Source: Chromatiaceae bacterium (GTDB taxonomy: Bacteria; Pseudomonadota; Gammaproteobacteria; Chromatiales; Chromatiaceae). From it: a DNA stretch of 9,026 nucleotides. The stretch is from the NCBI GenBank assembly GCA_016880695.1, contig JAEHCY010000209.1, forward strand, positions 1 to 9,026, read 5' to 3'. Positions 6,479-9,026 of this stretch are shown here, piece after piece; position 1 is the first letter of the stretch, and every line of letters starts with the position of its first letter. The notes beneath the pieces are model-generated. The model was given only the letters and a program-made list of their open reading frames with translations. It was not told the origin of the DNA and made no database searches. The translations under genes were made by a program, and so were the position numbers.

Positions 6479-8233
6479 ATGACAGTCCGCCCGGTCTCCG
6501 AGCATCACTTCACCACCCATGACGGGGTGGGTCTCTTCTACCGCCACTGGCCCGCCATCGCTCCGCGGCGCGGCGCGGTGGTGATGTTCCACCGGGGCCA
6601 CGAGCACTCCGGGCGCATGGCCCACCTGGTGGACGAACTGGATCTGGGGGCGTTCGACTTCTTCGCCTGGGACGCCCGCGGCCACGGCCTTTCCCCCGGC
6701 ATCCGCGGCCATTCGCCAAGCCTTGGAACCTCGGTGCGCGACATCCAGACCTTCATCAGCCACATCCGCGCCACTCATGGCATCGACCCCACCGACATGG
6801 CGGTGCTGGCCCAGAGCGTCGGCGCGGTGCTGGTGGCCACCTGGGCCCATGACTACGCGCCCAGGGTGCGCGCTCTGGTGCTGGCCGCACCGGCGTTCAA
6901 GGTAAAGCTCTACCTGCCCTTCGCCCGCGCGGGTCTGAGCCTGCTGCAGAAACTACGTGGCAACTTCTTCGTCAACAGCTACGTCAAGGCACGGTTCCTC
7001 ACCCACGACCCGGCGCGCCAGGCCTCCTATGACAACGACCCGCTGATCGCGCGGGCAATCTCGGTGAACATCCTGCTGGCGCTCTACGATGCCGCCGAGC
7101 GAGTGGTGGCGGACGCCCACGCCATCACCCTGCCCACCCAATTGCTCATCTCCGGCGCCGACTGGGTGGTCCACCAGGGACCGCAGCAGAGGTTCTTCGC
7201 GCGCCTCGGCTCCAAGGTGAAGGAGAAGCAGGTTCTCGCGGACTTCTACCACGACACCCTCGGCGAGAAGGACCGCCGGCAGGCTACCGACAGGGTGCGA
7301 GAGTTCCTCCTGCGCCAGTTCGCCGCGGCGCCCGAGCCGGTGAGCCTGCTCGACGCCGACCAGCACGGCCCGATGAAAGCGGAGGCCGACGCCCTCGCCC
7401 GCCCCCTCTCCCCGCTCAGCCCCCGCCGCCTGTACTGGGCCGCCTACCGCGCCGGCCTGAGGCTGGGCGGACAGCTTTCGGAGGGAATCAGGCTCGGCCA
7501 GCTCACCGGCTTCGATTCCGGCAGCACGCTGGACTACGTCTACCGCAACACCCCTTGCGGCCGCGGCCCCATCGGCCGGGCCATCGACCGCAACTACCTC
7601 AACGCCATCGGCTGGCGCGGCATCCGCCAGCGCAAGCATCACCTCGAGGAGATCCTGCGCTTGGCCCTCGCCCGCCTGCATGCCGAGGGCCGACCCCTCC
7701 GGGTGCTGGACATCGCCGCCGGCCACGGCCGCTACGTGCTCGATGCCATCGTGGATGCACCCGTGGGGCCCGAATCGGTCCTGCTCCGAGACTTCAGCGA
7801 CATCAACGTCCGCGACGGCGGGGCACTGATCCGCAGCAGGGGTCTGGAAGCCATCGCCCGCTTTGAGCTGGGAGATGCCTTCGACCGCGCCTCGCTGGCG
7901 GCCGTGACCCCCAAGCCCACCATCGGCATTGTCTCGGGCCTCTACGAGCTGTTCCCGGACAACGCCCTGGTCCGTCGCTCCCTCGCCGGGATGGCGGATG
8001 CGCTGGAACCGGGCGGCTTGCTGATTTACACCGGACAGCCCTGGCATCCCCAGTTGGAGCTTATCGCCCGTGCCCTCACCAGCCACCGTGGCGGCCAGGC
8101 CTGGGTGATGCGCCGCCGCAGCCAGGCGGAGCTCGACCAACTGGTGGAGGACGCCGGCTTCCAGAAGCTCGAGCAGCGTATCGACGAATGGGGCATCTTC
8201 ACCGTGTCCCTGGCGCGGCGGCCGATTCTGTGA
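6479..8233 (+). CDS. ynbC: Bifunctional alpha/beta hydrolase - class I SAM-dependent methyltransferase (YnbC type)
   Basis: This 584-residue fusion has two enzyme domains. Residues about 8-290 are an alpha/beta hydrolase resembling the serine hydrolase/monoglyceride lipase group: oxyanion-loop segment HRGHEHSG (about 39-46), nucleophile Ser113 in the elbow AQSVG, Asp228 (SGADWVVHQG) and His258 (FYHDTLGEKD) as a plausible triad. The elbow has Ala where GxSxG has its first Gly. A linker (about 290-370) leads to a class I methyltransferase: SAM-binding motif I at Asp411-IAAGHG (411-417), an acidic strand-2 end near Asp438, a strand-4 segment GLYELFPD (487-494) and EPGGLLIYTGQPWH after it. No signal peptide or membrane segment is evident, so it is probably cytoplasmic or membrane-associated through its partners. 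The order and fusion match E. coli YnbC. Neighbours suggest action on a lipid or lipid precursor, perhaps deacylation and methylation; the substrate is not known. Its stop overlaps the next start by four bases. Confidence 0.9.
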   Translation: MTVRPVSEHHFTTHDGVGLFYRHWPAIAPRRGAVVMFHRGHEHSGRMAHLVDELDLGAFDFFAWDARGHGLSPGIRGHSPSLGTSVRDIQTFISHIRATHGIDPTDMAVLAQSVGAVLVATWAHDYAPRVRALVLAAPAFKVKLYLPFARAGLSLLQKLRGNFFVNSYVKARFLTHDPARQASYDNDPLIARAISVNILLALYDAAERVVADAHAITLPTQLLISGADWVVHQGPQQRFFARLGSKVKEKQVLADFYHDTLGEKDRRQATDRVREFLLRQFAAAPEPVSLLDADQHGPMKAEADALARPLSPLSPRRLYWAAYRAGLRLGGQLSEGIRLGQLTGFDSGSTLDYVYRNTPCGRGPIGRAIDRNYLNAIGWRGIRQRKHHLEEILRLALARLHAEGRPLRVLDIAAGHGRYVLDAIVDAPVGPESVLLRDFSDINVRDGGALIRSRGLEAIARFELGDAFDRASLAAVTPKPTIGIVSGLYELFPDNALVRRSLAGMADALEPGGLLIYTGQPWHPQLELIARALTSHRGGQAWVMRRRSQAELDQLVEDAGFQKLEQRIDEWGIFTVSLARRPIL

Positions 8234-9026
8234 GCCCCACACCCCTCGCCGCCGCGGTCCCCTGGCGACGGGGCCTCTCCTGGCTGCTATTCCTCGGTCC
8301 CTTCTTCTTCCTCAGTTACGGCTTCGCCAACGCGATGGCCGCCCGCTGGCAGGTGGCCGACGCGGTGGTCTTCGACTGGGAGTGGCACATCCCTTTCCTG
8401 TCCTGGACCATACTCCCCTACTGGTCCATCGACCTGTTCTACGGCCTGTCCTTCCTATTGTGCCGCAGCACCCTGCAGGTGGACCGTCACGCCCTGCGCC
8501 TGCTCACCGCGCAGTTGATCTCGGTGGGCTGTTTCCTGCTGTTTCCTCTTCATTTCAGCTTTGAGCGCCCGCCCACCGATGGCCTCTTCGGGCAGATGTT
8601 CGATGCCCTGACGGGCTTCGACAAGCCCTACAACCAGGCCCCCTCCCTGCACATCGGGCTGCTGGTGATTATCTGGGTGCGCTTCGCGACAGCGACCCGC
8701 GGTGGGCTACGCCTCCTGGTGGATGGCTGGGCGTTGCTCATCGGGGTATCGGTTCTCACCACCTACCAGCATCATTTCATCGACATCCCCACCGGCGCCC
8801 TGGTCGGAGCGCTGTGTCTGTGGCTGTGGCCGGACCAGGGACCCACGCCCTTGGCCCAGGCACACATCACCGATTCGCCCCAGCGGCGCCGTCTGGCGGC
8901 TTACTACTCGGTGGGCGCAATCGCCGCCTTCGGCCTGGCGTGGCACCTCGGTGGCGCAGGACTCTGGTTGAGCTGGGCGGGCGTCGCCCTGACCCTCGTC
9001 GCCCTGAGCTACGCCCTGCTGGGCCC
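8230..9026 (+). CDS. ynbD: PAP2/AUR1-like membrane phosphatase, YnbD type, 3' end beyond window
   Basis: A GTG start at 8230 overlaps the ynbC stop (GTGA), giving a 265-residue open fragment that leaves the window still in frame. The next in-frame ATG (8335, residue 36) would remove the first membrane span, so GTG is preferred; translational coupling to ynbC is likely because only a weak GGCGG-like site precedes it. The protein is multi-pass (spans near 15-35, 55-77, 90-108, 140-153, 163-178, 185-200, 226-240, 246-264). It has PAP2-type motifs: ERPP (112-115) as a loose motif 1, PSLH (138-141) as motif 2 with His141, and YQHHFIDIPTG with His181 and Asp185 as motif 3. PSLH and this motif 3 resemble inositol-phosphorylceramide synthase-like (AUR1) enzymes, which transfer a phospho-head group as well as hydrolysing it. 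E. coli YnbD carries a dual-specificity phosphatase domain C-terminal to the PAP2 part; that region is not in the window. It probably dephosphorylates or exchanges lipid phosphate on the outer face of the inner membrane. Confidence 0.85.
   Translation, partial: MSPTPLAAAVPWRRGLSWLLFLGPFFFLSYGFANAMAARWQVADAVVFDWEWHIPFLSWTILPYWSIDLFYGLSFLLCRSTLQVDRHALRLLTAQLISVGCFLLFPLHFSFERPPTDGLFGQMFDALTGFDKPYNQAPSLHIGLLVIIWVRFATATRGGLRLLVDGWALLIGVSVLTTYQHHFIDIPTGALVGALCLWLWPDQGPTPLAQAHITDSPQRRRLAAYYSVGAIAAFGLAWHLGGAGLWLSWAGVALTLVALSYALLG

Noticed and set aside
6953..8242. A 429-codon open frame on the minus strand opposite ynbC
   Set aside because: It overlaps the hydrolase-methyltransferase gene, whose catalytic motifs are clear, and has no motifs of its own.

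Overview
The window is a high-GC (roughly 70 % in the coding part by eye) bacterial chromosomal segment, most consistent with a gammaproteobacterium. The reason is the three-gene rightward set, which matches the products of the Escherichia coli ynb cluster (ynbA, ynbC, ynbD). The phylum-level call is inference. I see no RNA genes, insertion sequences, CRISPR arrays or phage genes.

Left part (1-5680, minus strand): one very large gene (1831 codons) encodes an exported bacterial alpha-2-macroglobulin. It has a signal peptide, an N-terminal PAN/Apple-like cysteine module, a helical repeat-like stretch, a long series of macroglobulin domains, an intact CxEQ thioester motif in the complement-like domain, and the typical C-terminal domain. 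Such proteins are thought to trap proteases that breach the outer membrane. Beyond its stop codon the base composition falls to roughly 53 % GC, and an unrecognised minus-strand reading frame runs off the left edge. No start of pbpC, the common partner of bacterial alpha-2-macroglobulin genes, is visible there.

Middle (5681-5853): a 173-bp divergent intergenic region serves both the leftward macroglobulin gene and the rightward operon. It holds strong ribosome-binding sites on both sides and a perfect 9-bp inverted repeat with a 20-nt loop.

Right part (5854-9026, plus strand): a tightly packed operon. The first gene encodes a membrane CDP-alcohol phosphatidyltransferase (YnbA type). After 4 bases comes a fused alpha/beta hydrolase-SAM methyltransferase (YnbC type). 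This overlaps by 4 bases with a GTG-started multi-pass PAP2/AUR1-like phosphatase (YnbD type) that is cut by the right edge. In E. coli a CDP-diglyceride synthase-like gene (ynbB) sits between ynbA and ynbC; here it is absent from that position and may lie further right. Together the genes look like an uncharacterised membrane-lipid synthesis or modification pathway: head-group transfer from a CDP-activated lipid, ester hydrolysis or acyl handling, methylation, and phosphate removal or transfer. The most interesting material is this orphan lipid module, including the Asn substitutions in the phosphatidyltransferase signature, and the compositional break with an unknown frame at the left edge.
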